Of a stretch of DNA of 64,000 nucleotides, positions 1 to 9,108 are shown in pieces. Within the stretch, counting starts at the first letter, position 1; every line of letters begins with the position of its first letter. The stretch is from positions 62,001 to 126,000 of the forward strand of contig NZ_JH994111.1 in the NCBI RefSeq assembly GCF_000316195.1, in the 5' to 3' direction. The stretch comes from Brachyspira hampsonii 30446 (GTDB lineage: Bacteria; Spirochaetota; Brachyspiria; Brachyspirales; Brachyspiraceae). Position numbers and translations under genes: made by a program. Under the pieces are notes generated by a model. That model was not told the origin of the DNA. It did no database searches and saw only the letters and a list, made by a program, of their open reading frames with translations.

Positions 1-2
1 AA

Positions 3-512
3 TTTCAATCTATAGTATCTAATATATTAAAGTATATGGGAGTTGAAGCTGAAGTTACTGCTAAAGAAGAGAGTGAAAAAAGAATTTATATTAATATTTC
101 TACGGAGGATTCTGGAGTTTTAATAGGTAAAAAAGGTGCTACATTAGAGGCTTTACAGTTCATTATATCATTAATAGCTTCTAAGAAATTTAATGATGAT
201 GCTGAAAGGCATATTATATTAGATGTTGATGGATATAGAGAAAGACGCGAAGAAACACTAAAACATATAGCCCGTCAAGCTGCTCAGCAGGCTAAAAAGA
301 CTAGAAGAGTTGTAGCTTTAGATCCTATGTCGCCTTATGAAAGAAGAATTATACACTTAGAATTACAAAATGATAATGATGTCGAAACTAAGAGTGATGG
401 TGAGCCGCCATACAGAAGTGTTAAGGTATATTCAAAAAGAAAAGGCGGTTATAATAATAAGAGATATAATGACAGAGGCGGTTATAATAAACCATATTAC
501 AGAAACAGATAA
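3..512 (+). CDS. jag: Jag/KhpB (SpoIIIJ-associated) RNA-binding protein, 5' truncated
   Basis: RNA-binding protein of the Jag/KhpB (EloR) family, which in other bacteria works near the YidC/SpoIIIJ insertase and in control of cell elongation. The frame is open to the left edge of the window, so the true start lies upstream; the ATG at 36 is internal to the domain. A KH domain with the GxxG loop (IGKKGATLEALQ) is followed by an R3H domain with the R-x3-H signature (ERRIIH). The C-terminus is a basic, Gly/Tyr/Arg-rich tail (about 25 residues), which would add nonspecific RNA affinity. Family members often sit downstream of rnpA-yidC, but that neighbourhood is outside the window. An intrinsic terminator follows directly. 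Confidence 0.9.
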   Translation, partial: FQSIVSNILKYMGVEAEVTAKEESEKRIYINISTEDSGVLIGKKGATLEALQFIISLIASKKFNDDAERHIILDVDGYRERREETLKHIARQAAQQAKKTRRVVALDPMSPYERRIIHLELQNDNDVETKSDGEPPYRSVKVYSKRKGGYNNKRYNDRGGYNKPYYRNR

Positions 513-526
513 TCTTATATGATTTT

Positions 527-556
527 AATGGGGCTTTTTAAGCCCCATATTTTTTA
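527..556 (+). terminator. Intrinsic terminator after jag
   Basis: Perfect stem ATGGGGCT / AGCCCCAT (528-535 with 541-548) around a T-rich loop, followed by a T-rich run. It ends the jag transcript. Confidence 0.85.
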
Positions 557-574
557 TTGTATTGAAATTTTATT

Positions 575-896
575 CTAATTCCCCGCCCACTATGCTTGGC
601 AATTAATTTGCAAACTTTTGTTTTCATTTTCTTTATAGCTATAATCTAAAAAGCATGCCCGCCCTAGCTTGTTTAAAATATACAGCTTTCAAAAACGCAC
701 GGTTAGCTATTCTAAACATATAAATTAATTAATCATTCAAATTAAATTATATAATAAAAATCTTTTCACCGTGCGTTGGGATAAGCAGCAAATTTAATAA
801 AAACTTGGGTGGGTTGTTCTTTTTTAATTTTAGCTTAAAAAGAAAAAATAATTAATATTTGCAATGAAAACAGTAAATATATAGGGTGGGGAATTA
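575..896. repeat. Family A palindromic repeat, copy A1 (complete)
   Basis: Fills the gap between jag and galE. Boxes in order: outer CCCCGCCCAC (581), middle GCCCGCCCTAG (about 657), inner AACGCACGG (694-702), inner complement CCGTGCGTT (769-777), middle complement ACTTGGGTGGGT (about 803), outer complement AGGGTGGGG (about 883). The boxes pair in nested order, giving a long imperfect hairpin. No open reading frame lies inside it. Confidence 0.85.
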
Positions 897-909
897 AATG
901 AAGCTGTAT

Positions 910-945
910 AACAAAGGGACTTAATTCAAGCCCCTTTGTTTTTCA
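910..945 (-). terminator. Hairpin downstream of galE
   Basis: AACAAAGGG / CCCTTTGTT arms around an AT-rich centre, placed just after the galE stop codon on the minus strand. The T tract is better on the plus strand, so it may act in both directions. Confidence 0.5.
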
Positions 946-955
946 TAAGTAAATA

Positions 956-1948
956 TTATCTGTCATTATATCCATTAGGGTGATTCTTATGCCAATTCCA
1001 TGCAGTTTGTACTATGGTTTCCAATGAGTCTATAGTAGGAGTCCAGCCCAAAACTTCTTTTGCTCTTTTACTGCTTGCTATAAGTTCTGATGAATCTCCT
1101 GCTCTTCTAGGACAAACTTCTGCAGGTATAGGATGTCCTGTTACTTTTCTAGCTACTTCAATAACTTCTTTTACGCTAAATCCGTTTCCATTACCTAAAT
1201 TGCATGAAACACTTTTACCGCCATTCTTTAAGTAATTCATAGCAGCAATATGTGCTAAAGCTAGATCGCATACATGTATATAATCTCTTAAACATGTTCC
1301 ATCAGGAGTAGGGTAGTCATCGCCGAATATTTTTATTGAATCTCTTTTTCCAAGAGGTACTTGAAGTATTAATGGTATTAAATGTGATTCAGGTTTATGA
1401 TCTTCTCCAATATGTCCGTCTGGGTTAGCACCTGAAGCATTAAAATATCTTAAAGCTACATAGTCAAAATCATAAGCTTTACTATACCAAGAAAGTATTT
1501 TTTCTAATGCTAATTTACTATCGCCGTAGGGATTAGTAGGCTCTTTTCTGCAGTCCTCTTCTAATGGTATTTTTTCAGGTTCTCCGTAAACTGCTGCTGT
1601 AGAAGAAAATATAAAATTCTTTACTTTTGCTTTAAGCATAGCATTAAGAAGATTAATTGAATTAGATACATTATTATAATAATATTTAGCTGGATTTTGT
1701 ACACTTTCACCAACTTCTATATAAGCACATAAATGCATAACAGAATCTATATCATGACTTTTAAAAATTTTATCAAGTAAATCACTATCTCCTATATTTC
1801 CATGATAAAAATTTTTGCAGTCTTTAATAGCATCTTTATGTCCATATTCCAATGAATCTATTATAACAGTTTCGATATTCTGATTTAAAAGTTCATTAAC
1901 TACATGTGAGCCTATATATCCGGCTCCTCCGCATACTAAAACAGCCAT
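956..1948 (-). CDS. galE: UDP-glucose 4-epimerase GalE
   Basis: Interconverts UDP-glucose and UDP-galactose (Leloir pathway; also supplies UDP-galactose for glycolipids and LOS). At 330 residues it has the normal family length. The N-terminal Rossmann motif GGAGYIGSH (residues 7-15) binds NAD. The SDR active site is complete, with SSTAAVYG at 115-122 and Y141-x3-K145 (YGDSK). It stands alone on the minus strand, with a sigma-70-like promoter at 1994-2021 and a hairpin after its stop codon. Bounded by family A (3') and family B (5') repeats. Assignment is secure at family level; substrate range (Glc only, or also GlcNAc) cannot be read from sequence. Confidence 0.93.
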   Translation of the reverse strand: MAVLVCGGAGYIGSHVVNELLNQNIETVIIDSLEYGHKDAIKDCKNFYHGNIGDSDLLDKIFKSHDIDSVMHLCAYIEVGESVQNPAKYYYNNVSNSINLLNAMLKAKVKNFIFSSTAAVYGEPEKIPLEEDCRKEPTNPYGDSKLALEKILSWYSKAYDFDYVALRYFNASGANPDGHIGEDHKPESHLIPLILQVPLGKRDSIKIFGDDYPTPDGTCLRDYIHVCDLALAHIAAMNYLKNGGKSVSCNLGNGNGFSVKEVIEVARKVTGHPIPAEVCPRRAGDSSELIASSKRAKEVLGWTPTIDSLETIVQTAWNWHKNHPNGYNDR

Positions 1949-1993
1949 ATTAATACTCCAAATTAAAAGTTTTATTTATTATTATATAAGTAA

Positions 1994-2021
1994 AGTATAA
2001 TTAAATTATAAAAAAAGTCAA
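1994..2021 (-). promoter_or_regulatory. Sigma-70-like promoter for galE
   Basis: On the minus strand, TTGACT (2021-2016), 16-nt spacer, TATACT (1999-1994), about 45 bases before the galE start codon. Confidence 0.5.
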
Positions 2022-2071
2022 AGAATTATTGTTATAAAATAAAATGTCAATATTTGATTATAATTAATATT

Positions 2072-2312
2072 AGATTTGTTTCAAAAATAATTTTATTTAT
2101 TAATTGTGAAGTAGACGGTAATAATGATGAAGTACTTCTAGAGAAGTAGTCCTGAAGCTATATCCTATATAATCTCGGACACTATTTGTGAAAGACTGCA
2201 TATTTATATATTAAATAATAAATTATTGCAACATACAAAATATTATTTTTATAATTGATAAATCATGAAAGTTTTATATATAATCTTATCAAATGCTTTT
2301 TAAACAAGTCTA
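2072..2312. mobile_element. Family B MITE-like element, degenerate copy B1
   Basis: Left end AGATTTGTTTCAAAA and right end TTTTTAAACAAGTCT are diverged versions of the family B inverted ends, each next to a TA dinucleotide. It keeps the family's GACTGCATATTTATATA block but has lost the G/C-rich core. It accounts for most of the 440-bp gap between galE and the kinase gene. No transposase is encoded. Confidence 0.65.
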
Positions 2313-2391
2313 TTTTATTTTTTTTATATATAAGATATAATATATTAATATTACTTACTAAATAATAAACAATAAAGATAAGGGAGTTTAT

Positions 2392-3321
2392 ATGATTTAT
2401 ACTTTAACACTAAATCCTGCAGTAGACTATTATATGGATATGAATAAATTTGATGAAGGAGAACTAAATAAAGTAAATAATTCATACACTTTAGCAGGAG
2501 GAAAAGGAATAAATGTTTCTAAAGTATTAAAAAATTTTGGTATAGAATCTGCTGCTTTAGGATTTTGCGGAGGTTTTACAGGTGATTATATAAAAGCAGA
2601 TTTAAATAAATATGGAATCAAAGATAATTTTATTTCTCTTGCAGAAGATACTAGAATAAATGTAAAAATAAAAACAGCAAAAAAAGAAACTGAAATAATG
2701 GGCAAATCTCCTAAAATATTGCAGGAGAATATAGATGAGATGCTTTATATTATAGATAATAATATTCATGATAATGATATATTAGTTCTTTCTGGAAGTG
2801 TGCCTAGTTCTGTGAAAGAAGATATTTATAAAGATATCATACAAAAAACGAAATCAAAAAATAATGTAAAAGTAATATTGGATTCAAGAGAGAATGCTTT
2901 TAAAATAGCGGTGAAAGAAAATGTTTTTCTTACAAAACCAAATATAAAAGAATTATCTGAATATTTCGGAAAGGATATAAAAACTGTATACGATATCATA
3001 ACTTATGCCAAGAAATTAGTAGAAGACGGAAGTGAAAATGTTATAGTATCATTGGGTAAAGATGGTTCTGCTTTAGTTAATAAAGACGGCTCTTATATAG
3101 GAAATGCTCCTGAAGGAAATCTCATTAGTTCTGTTGGGGCAGGAGATGCTATGGTAGCTGGTATTGTATATGGTATAAGCCAAAATTTAAATATACTTGA
3201 TTCATATAAATATGCTATAGCTTCAGGAACTGCTACTGCTTTCAGTGAGGGGCTTACTACATTTGAAAATATGAATAATTTATTGGATAAGATTGAAATA
3301 AAAGAGATTAATTTAAAATAG
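2392..3321 (+). CDS. fruK: PfkB-family sugar kinase, 1-phosphofructokinase (FruK/LacC type)
   Basis: ATP-dependent kinase of the PfkB/ribokinase superfamily, most like 1-phosphofructokinase (fructose-1-phosphate to fructose-1,6-bisphosphate) or tagatose-6-phosphate kinase. The start MIYTLTLNPAVDYY is typical of FruK/LacC. The sugar-binding AGGKGINVSKVL lies at 35-46 and the C-terminal GAGD anion hole with catalytic Asp at 249-252. At 309 residues it is full length. RBS AAGGGAG precedes the ATG. There is no adjacent fructose PTS gene or DeoR regulator, so its substrate is inferred from family similarity only. A strong terminator follows. Confidence 0.85.
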   Translation: MIYTLTLNPAVDYYMDMNKFDEGELNKVNNSYTLAGGKGINVSKVLKNFGIESAALGFCGGFTGDYIKADLNKYGIKDNFISLAEDTRINVKIKTAKKETEIMGKSPKILQENIDEMLYIIDNNIHDNDILVLSGSVPSSVKEDIYKDIIQKTKSKNNVKVILDSRENAFKIAVKENVFLTKPNIKELSEYFGKDIKTVYDIITYAKKLVEDGSENVIVSLGKDGSALVNKDGSYIGNAPEGNLISSVGAGDAMVAGIVYGISQNLNILDSYKYAIASGTATAFSEGLTTFENMNNLLDKIEIKEINLK

Positions 3322-3363
3322 AAAAAATTATTTGTTTTATTGATTTTATTATTTATTTTATTG

Positions 3364-3405
3364 CAGCAGAAGGCTTAGTTTTTTAGCTTTCTGCTGTTTT
3401 TATTT
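3364..3405 (+). terminator. Intrinsic terminator after fruK
   Basis: CAGCAGAAGGCT / AGCTTTCTGCTG stem (one G-U pair) followed by TTTTTATTTT. Confidence 0.85.
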
Positions 3406-3515
3406 TAATATGTAAACTAAAATCGTTAAAAATTTTTTTTAATTTTATATTTATTATTGATTTTAATTGATAAAACTATCATAATATAACTATAGAAAAG
3501 TAGATGGAGCTTTTT

Positions 3516-4208
3516 ATGAAAATAGTAAAACGAATCATTATTATTATGATCTTTATCAGTTCTTCTTTATTGTATTGCGAGTATTATGCAATAGGTGAAT
3601 GGCATTTAGTTGAAAAAATAGATCCTATAACAGATGAAAAAGAAATTTCTATTTTTATAAAAAAACAAGAAGAAAATAGTTTAAACTTCAATACTTTGAT
3701 GATAAAAGTAAACAGCAATTCCATTAATATAAATTTATATACTCCTTCTTTAATTTTTAAACAGCGTTTGAATGAAAATGATAAAATAGATATTATATAC
3801 AGATTAGGTAAGAATGAGCCTAGAAATACATCATTAAATAAATACGGTGAAACTGAATTTTATTCATTAACCAATTCTCAAACAGCAAGTCAGCAAAGTA
3901 TAATTTTACTTAAAGAATTATTATATAATAATTCCTTAGCTGTTAGAGCTGTAGAAACTATAGGCAGTGCAAAATATACATACACTTATGTATACGATTT
4001 GCAAAAATTAAAAGATATCCTATTGTATGCTGATTTAAGCAGTACTATATTAGAAAATTATCAATCAGAATTTGAATCTATAGTTGAAAATCAAATATCT
4101 AAAGATGAAAGTTCTAAAGATTCAGAAATATTAGAAACTCCTAAAACTAATCATAAAGATAATATATATATGATAGATGATATTAACTACGAAAAACCAA
4201 TTATTTGA
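3516..4208 (+). CDS. Exported protein of unknown function
   Basis: A 230-residue secreted or periplasmic protein. The start is placed at 3516 because GGAG (3506-3509) lies 6 bases upstream; an in-frame ATG at 3504 overlaps that RBS and is rejected. A hydrophobic signal peptide (MKIVKRIIIIMIFISSSLLYC) may end in a lipobox-like Cys, but no clear consensus is present. The mature part starts with a GEWHL...DPITDEKE segment, reminiscent of beta-rich domains of the VasI type, then has a Ser/Glu-rich C-terminal tail after about residue 190. The last 8 bases overlap the 3' end of convergent ruvC. No firm family assignment. Confidence 0.7.
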   Translation: MKIVKRIIIIMIFISSSLLYCEYYAIGEWHLVEKIDPITDEKEISIFIKKQEENSLNFNTLMIKVNSNSININLYTPSLIFKQRLNENDKIDIIYRLGKNEPRNTSLNKYGETEFYSLTNSQTASQQSIILLKELLYNNSLAVRAVETIGSAKYTYTYVYDLQKLKDILLYADLSSTILENYQSEFESIVENQISKDESSKDSEILETPKTNHKDNIYMIDDINYEKPII

Positions 4209-4683
4209 TACTATTGAATATTCTATTTCTTGAAGCATGGGCTAAAGCTATAGCTACAGCATCGGCTGTATCATCTTGAATAATATTAGAACCTGTAAAA
4301 AGATTAACCATTTTCATCATTGCATCTTTATTGGCATTTCCATTTCCTGTTATTTGAGATTTTACTTCTTTAGGTTTGTATTCTTGAAATTCTATATTAT
4401 TTAAAGTGAGAGCTAATATAATAACCCCTCTAGCTTCAGCAACTTTTATTGCTGTTTTAGTATTTTTTGAAAAAAACAGTTCTTCTATTGCAGCATTGCT
4501 TGGATTATACTTTTTGATAAGAGTATCTAATTGAGTATATATAAATGAAAGTCTTTGATTATATTCTTGATTTTGAAAAGTTTCAATAAGCCCGGAATTT
4601 ACTATTTTGTATGATGAGTTTTTACTTTCTATAAAAGCATAACCGCATCTGGCAAATCCCGGGTCTATTCCTAAAGTTATCAT
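4201..4683 (-). CDS. ruvC: Holliday junction resolvase RuvC
   Basis: Endonuclease that cuts Holliday junctions after RuvAB branch migration. The catalytic acidic residues are all present at almost the E. coli positions: D7 (GIDPGFARCGY), E67 (AAIEELFF), D138 and D141 (DDTADAVAIA). At 160 residues it is full length. It lies 38 bases downstream of yebC on the same strand, the common yebC-ruvC arrangement, and is probably co-transcribed from the yebC promoter. ruvA and ruvB are not in the window. Confidence 0.95.
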   Translation of the reverse strand: MITLGIDPGFARCGYAFIESKNSSYKIVNSGLIETFQNQEYNQRLSFIYTQLDTLIKKYNPSNAAIEELFFSKNTKTAIKVAEARGVIILALTLNNIEFQEYKPKEVKSQITGNGNANKDAMMKMVNLFTGSNIIQDDTADAVAIALAHASRNRIFNSIK

Positions 4684-4721
4684 AAAGATATTAATTGCTT
4701 TTGATTATTTATGATAAAATA

Positions 4722-5465
4722 TTATTCTTCTATTAAGTTATCAGTAATTTCTAAGTTAGTAGCAACTGCTGAAACATCATCATGATCTTCAAATAAACCT
4801 ATGATTTTCATAACTTTTTTAGCATCATTTTCTGCTATAGTCATAGTATTATCAGCAACGCGTACTATTTCAGCACTTTCAGGTTCAATGCCTTTAGCTT
4901 TTAGAGCATCAACTATAGAAGATAATGCCTCCATAGGTCCAGTGATAGTAAATACTTCTTCATCTTGTTCTATATCTTCAGCACCGGCATCTAAAACTAT
5001 ATCCATTAAACTCTCTTCAGTATTTCCAGCAGCAGGTATAATAACAACTGCTTTTTTCTTAAACTGCCAAGAAACTGCACCATTTTCTGCTAAGTTTCCG
5101 CCGTTTTTACTGAATATAGATCTTATTTCAGCAGCTGTTCTATTTTTATTATCTGTAGCAACATCCACTATGATAGCGACTCCTCCTGGAGCATAACCTT
5201 CATAAGACATCTCTTCAATATTAGCACCTTCGCCTGCACCAGCACCTCTTTTTATGGCTCTGTCTATATTATCATTAGGCATGTTAGTACCTTTAGCTTT
5301 TACTATAACCATTCTTAATCTAGCATTCTGGTCTGGGTCTGGGCTTCCGCCTTCTTTTACTGCGATTGTGATTTCTTTTGCTATTTTTGACCAAATTTTA
5401 CCTTTTTTTGAATCATTCGCGGCTTTTTTATGTTTAATACTAGCCCACTTGGAGTGTCCTGACAT
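4722..5465 (-). CDS. yebC: YebC/PmpR family protein (translation or transcription regulator)
   Basis: YebC/TACO1 family protein, 247 residues, full length. The N-terminus MSGHSKWASIKHKKAANDSKKGKIWSK is diagnostic in pattern (SGHSKW...KH.K...D..K). The central GYAPGGVAIIVDVATDNKNRT and the C-terminal EPESAEIVRVADNT are also family hallmarks. Members were named as DNA-binding regulators; more recent work links them to translation of difficult motifs such as polyproline. First gene of a two-gene unit with ruvC. A consensus promoter (5517-5545) and an RBS-like AGAGGTG precede it. Confidence 0.95.
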   Translation of the reverse strand: MSGHSKWASIKHKKAANDSKKGKIWSKIAKEITIAVKEGGSPDPDQNARLRMVIVKAKGTNMPNDNIDRAIKRGAGAGEGANIEEMSYEGYAPGGVAIIVDVATDNKNRTAAEIRSIFSKNGGNLAENGAVSWQFKKKAVVIIPAAGNTEESLMDIVLDAGAEDIEQDEEVFTITGPMEALSSIVDALKAKGIEPESAEIVRVADNTMTIAENDAKKVMKIIGLFEDHDDVSAVATNLEITDNLIEE

Positions 5466-5516
5466 ATTACACCTCTATTTATTAGATTTTTTATTTATAG
5501 ATTATTTATCGCTGTA

Positions 5517-5545
5517 ATTATATATTAAAATACAACTATTGTCAA
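5517..5545 (-). promoter_or_regulatory. Consensus sigma-70 promoter for yebC-ruvC
   Basis: Minus strand TTGACA (5545-5540), 17-nt spacer, TATAAT (5522-5517): perfect hexamers and spacing, about 50 bases before yebC. Confidence 0.85.
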
Positions 5546-5569
5546 CTTATAATATATATTTTGATTTAT

Positions 5570-7879
5570 TTAATCTATATTATATAAATTATTCTGAAAA
5601 TTATAGAATAAATTTTTTATATCCTCTAAATTCATATTAATAGTTTTTGCTGCATCTTGTATTGTTCCATATTTAAATATTAATAAATCTCCAATTTTTT
5701 GTAAATATAATTCTTTTATTCCATTGTATTTATATTCATTTAAAACAAATTCTATAAAAGCTAATTGTCTTTCTTCATATTGGTCTTTAATTTTTTCTAG
5801 GCATTTATCAGCTCTTTCTTCTCTCGTTATTAATTTTTTATTGTATCCTGCTATATATTCTATCACATCAAATATATCACTATTTTCAGCATTTAATAAT
5901 TCCTGCATTTTTTTAAATTCATTATCTAAAGTATATCCTTTTTCTTCAAATCTTTTTAATAATTCTTCTCTTGTTGAAGGGGCTTTCCATATTTTACGCA
6001 ATTCTTGTTCGGATTCAAAAAAGTTTGGAATGATTCCTAAAAAAGTTTTTATAAACTCATAAGATGATATTATCTTTTGAGAATTTTTATCATAAAATAA
6101 AGTTCCATTATCATATAATTCAACCTTTCTTCCGTCTCCTAATGTTATTTTTATAAGTTCTTTTTTCTTATGTTCTGTATCATCTTCATTGTCAGAATCT
6201 TCTGCAATATTAGTTTTGTCATTTATATTTTTTATGTTATGAGCATTTTCTGAAATAAATATAGTTTCACCATCCCACTGAGGATCTTCAAAATTCTTTG
6301 ATGCATTAACAAAATCATACACTACAAAATAATTTTTTTTATAATATAAACGAGTTCCTCTACCTATAATTTGTTTAAACTCTATAATATTATTTACAGA
6401 ACGAAGAAGAACTATATTTTTTATTTGGGCTGCATCAACCCCTGTGGATAATTTTTGAGATGTTGTAAGTATTGAAGGAAGTTCTTTTTCATTATACTGA
6501 AAAGTTCTTAAAATAATTTCACCGTCATTGCCATCTGCTGCTGTAACTCTTTCGCAAAAACTGTCATTACTAGAGCTTGGAAGTTCATTATTTATGATAT
6601 CTCTTATTATTCCTGCATGCTCTATATTTGCACAAAATACTATAGTTTTATCATATTTATTAATTTCATTTAGAAAATATTTTACTCTTTTTTCTTCTTT
6701 TTCTTTTATTTGAATGATAGTGTTATAATCACTTTGTTTATAAACTTTATCTTCATCAAAATTTTCTCCATCGATATCGTCGCTAGGATCATATTTATAA
6801 GTTTCAAAATTATCAGTTATTTGTCTTACTCTAAAAGGAGTTAAATATCCGTCATTGATACCCTCTTTCAAAGAATATACATAAACAGGATTTCCAAAAT
6901 AAGCATAAGTATTAGCATTATCTTTTGCTTTAGGTGTAGCGGTAAGTCCAAGATGCACTGCACTTTGAAAATGATCTAAAATATCCCTCCACTCACTTTC
7001 ATCATTAGCACCGCCTCTATGACACTCATCTATTATAATAAAATCAAAAAAGTCTTTTGTATATTTTTTATATAAATTTGATGACTTCATAGTTTGAAAA
7101 ATAGTAATATATACATGTGCAGACATAGGAATATCAGCATCTTTTTTTATATTTGAAGCCTCAAGTCTAATTACTCCACCCTTTGAGTTTATTTGCAAAA
7201 AAGTATTGTTAGCCTGATCAGCAAGTATATTTCTGTCAGCTAAAAATAGTATACGAGGTGTTGTAATTCCTATATCTTTTTTAGTCCATCTAGCTTTTAT
7301 TAATTTATTTGCGATTTCGCATGCTATAAGAGTTTTTCCTGTTCCTGTAGCCAAAGTTAATAATATTCTATTACGTTTTTCACTCAAAGCATTTATAACT
7401 GCATTTACAGCATTTTCTTGATAATACCTTATTGTAAATTGATTAATATACGGTACTTTTGTAAGTTTGTTAAATATTTCATTATCTTTTTTATATGTCA
7501 TATCCAAAAGCTCATTAGGAGTAGGATATTTTTTTATCATTATGCTTTTTTTAGTTTGCATATCTATTTGAGATATATTTTTACCGTCTGTAGCATAAGC
7601 AAAACGAATATTCAAAAGCGAAGCATATTTTTTAGCCTGACTAACAGCATCAGTATAAGAGCGATTCTCACTTTTAGCCTCAATAACCGCTAATTTAATA
7701 TTTTTATGCACCAAAACATAATCGGCTTTTAAAGGTGCAGCTCTTGTGCCGTCAGGATTAATTCTGCCTTGATTTATTGGAAACTCTCTAAAAACCCTTA
7801 TATCTTTAGAATCAATCCAGCCTATTTCTCTAAGCATAGGATCAATAATATTAGCTCTGGTGTCTGCTTCGGTAGGCAT
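5570..7879 (-). CDS. hsdR: Type I restriction enzyme R subunit (HsdR)
   Basis: Motor and nuclease subunit of a type I restriction-modification complex, 769 residues. The N-terminal PD-(D/E)xK nuclease is visible as D53 (KADYVLV), E67-A-K69 (IEAKSEN) and Q81-x3-Y85. The SF2 translocase has Walker A ATGTGKT (177-183), DECH box (284-287), TATP (313-316) and motif VI QIIGRGTRL. The C-terminal part resembles the EcoEI-type R C-terminal domain. It starts 2 bases after the hsdS stop, with GGGGAG inside the hsdS 3' end as RBS, so translation is coupled. It looks intact although hsdM is broken. Confidence 0.93.
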   Translation of the reverse strand: MPTEADTRANIIDPMLREIGWIDSKDIRVFREFPINQGRINPDGTRAAPLKADYVLVHKNIKLAVIEAKSENRSYTDAVSQAKKYASLLNIRFAYATDGKNISQIDMQTKKSIMIKKYPTPNELLDMTYKKDNEIFNKLTKVPYINQFTIRYYQENAVNAVINALSEKRNRILLTLATGTGKTLIACEIANKLIKARWTKKDIGITTPRILFLADRNILADQANNTFLQINSKGGVIRLEASNIKKDADIPMSAHVYITIFQTMKSSNLYKKYTKDFFDFIIIDECHRGGANDESEWRDILDHFQSAVHLGLTATPKAKDNANTYAYFGNPVYVYSLKEGINDGYLTPFRVRQITDNFETYKYDPSDDIDGENFDEDKVYKQSDYNTIIQIKEKEEKRVKYFLNEINKYDKTIVFCANIEHAGIIRDIINNELPSSSNDSFCERVTAADGNDGEIILRTFQYNEKELPSILTTSQKLSTGVDAAQIKNIVLLRSVNNIIEFKQIIGRGTRLYYKKNYFVVYDFVNASKNFEDPQWDGETIFISENAHNIKNINDKTNIAEDSDNEDDTEHKKKELIKITLGDGRKVELYDNGTLFYDKNSQKIISSYEFIKTFLGIIPNFFESEQELRKIWKAPSTREELLKRFEEKGYTLDNEFKKMQELLNAENSDIFDVIEYIAGYNKKLITREERADKCLEKIKDQYEERQLAFIEFVLNEYKYNGIKELYLQKIGDLLIFKYGTIQDAAKTINMNLEDIKNLFYNFQNNLYNID

Positions 7880-7881
7880 AT

Positions 7882-9108
7882 TTATAACTCCCCATTAAAA
7901 GCCTTGTTTAGAATAGACTTTTTTAAATTTTCTAAAAGTTCAAGTTTGTTTTGATAATTTTGTTTAATGATTTGTATTTTATTATTGAATGTGTCTAACT
8001 TATCAACAATTTTTTTCTGTTCTTCAATTTTTGGAAATGCAATAGTAAGTTTTTTTAATTTATTAAGAGATACTCCTCCTATTAACCCTGTTTTATTATC
8101 GTAAAAAATTTGCTTAAATTTTGGTGATTGTAAATAGTAGTAAACAAACATATGATTTAAATATTTATATTTTATTACAAAAGCACATAATTTATTTACA
8201 AAACATACATCTTCTTTCAATATACCTATTTTTCTTCCTGCACTTCCACCTTCTATGCATAACAAAATAGAATTTTTAGGGGCTATTTTAAATTTATCTT
8301 CATTTTTAGGAATTTTTATTCCATTTTCATAATTTATAACATTTGAAAATGATATATCTTTTGTTGCTATATAATTATAACCATCATCTAAATTAGAATA
8401 TTTTTGTTTTTTTATATTAGCATTTATACTATTTCCTGTATATATATTAAATACTTTATCAAATGTTTTCTCTTCCCAATCATCAGTATTTTCAGTAAAC
8501 ATTTTATTCAAATATGATTTATATAAATCTTCTATATTCTTTATATTTTCTTTTGTATTATTTTCTAAAGCCTCTATTTTTTGAAAAGCATTATCAAGTT
8601 TTTCTGTTATTCTTTTTTGTTCTTTAAGTGTAGGAAGTAAAAACGTTATCTTTTTTAATTCTTTGACAGATGATATATTTTGTATAGCACTTCCTTTTGA
8701 ACTTGAAAAAATCTTATTTTGAAAGTATGGAGATTGAAATAAATACATAAAAAAATTATTATCTATAATATTATTATCAAGTCTTATTTTTAATAATGCT
8801 TGATTTATAATACCTTTTTCTGTTCCTTCTGGTAAGAATACTATTTTACCCATAGTGCCTGAACAGCTTATTAAAAAATCTCCTGCTTTACAAGTAAATG
8901 CTTTTAATTCTTCATATTTTTCTTTAGTTATTCTATATCTGCACCAATTAGGATCATTATTAATAGGGTTATATTGTTCAAATACTCTTATTCCTTTTTC
9001 AACAAAAAATTCTTTTCTTAATGAACTTCCAAAAGGTCCTCGTTTTATAGAATATTTTTCTTTAGATATAATATCTTCTAATGTTTTCTCTTCCCATTCA
9101 TTTAACAT
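7882..9108 (-). CDS. hsdS: Type I restriction-modification specificity subunit (HsdS)
   Basis: DNA-recognition subunit, 408 residues. Two target-recognition domains alternate with two conserved helical spacers. The first spacer begins at LPTLKEQKRITEKLD and ends near SYLNKMFTE; the second begins at FPKIEEQKKIVDKLD and ends at SILNKAFNGEL. The spacers are repeats of each other, as in canonical HsdS, so the target is predicted to be bipartite. The ATG overlaps the hsdM stop by one base (TAATG), giving translational coupling. No inverted repeats or extra hsdS cassettes for specificity switching are nearby. Confidence 0.92.
   Translation of the reverse strand: MLNEWEEKTLEDIISKEKYSIKRGPFGSSLRKEFFVEKGIRVFEQYNPINNDPNWCRYRITKEKYEELKAFTCKAGDFLISCSGTMGKIVFLPEGTEKGIINQALLKIRLDNNIIDNNFFMYLFQSPYFQNKIFSSSKGSAIQNISSVKELKKITFLLPTLKEQKRITEKLDNAFQKIEALENNTKENIKNIEDLYKSYLNKMFTENTDDWEEKTFDKVFNIYTGNSINANIKKQKYSNLDDGYNYIATKDISFSNVINYENGIKIPKNEDKFKIAPKNSILLCIEGGSAGRKIGILKEDVCFVNKLCAFVIKYKYLNHMFVYYYLQSPKFKQIFYDNKTGLIGGVSLNKLKKLTIAFPKIEEQKKIVDKLDTFNNKIQIIKQNYQNKLELLENLKKSILNKAFNGEL

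Noticed and set aside
575-896. Family A G-runs as G-quadruplex elements
   Set aside because: Each box has only two G-runs (GGGTGGG) and the boxes are about 80 bases apart, so a simple intramolecular quadruplex is unlikely; hairpin pairing with the C-rich boxes explains them better.
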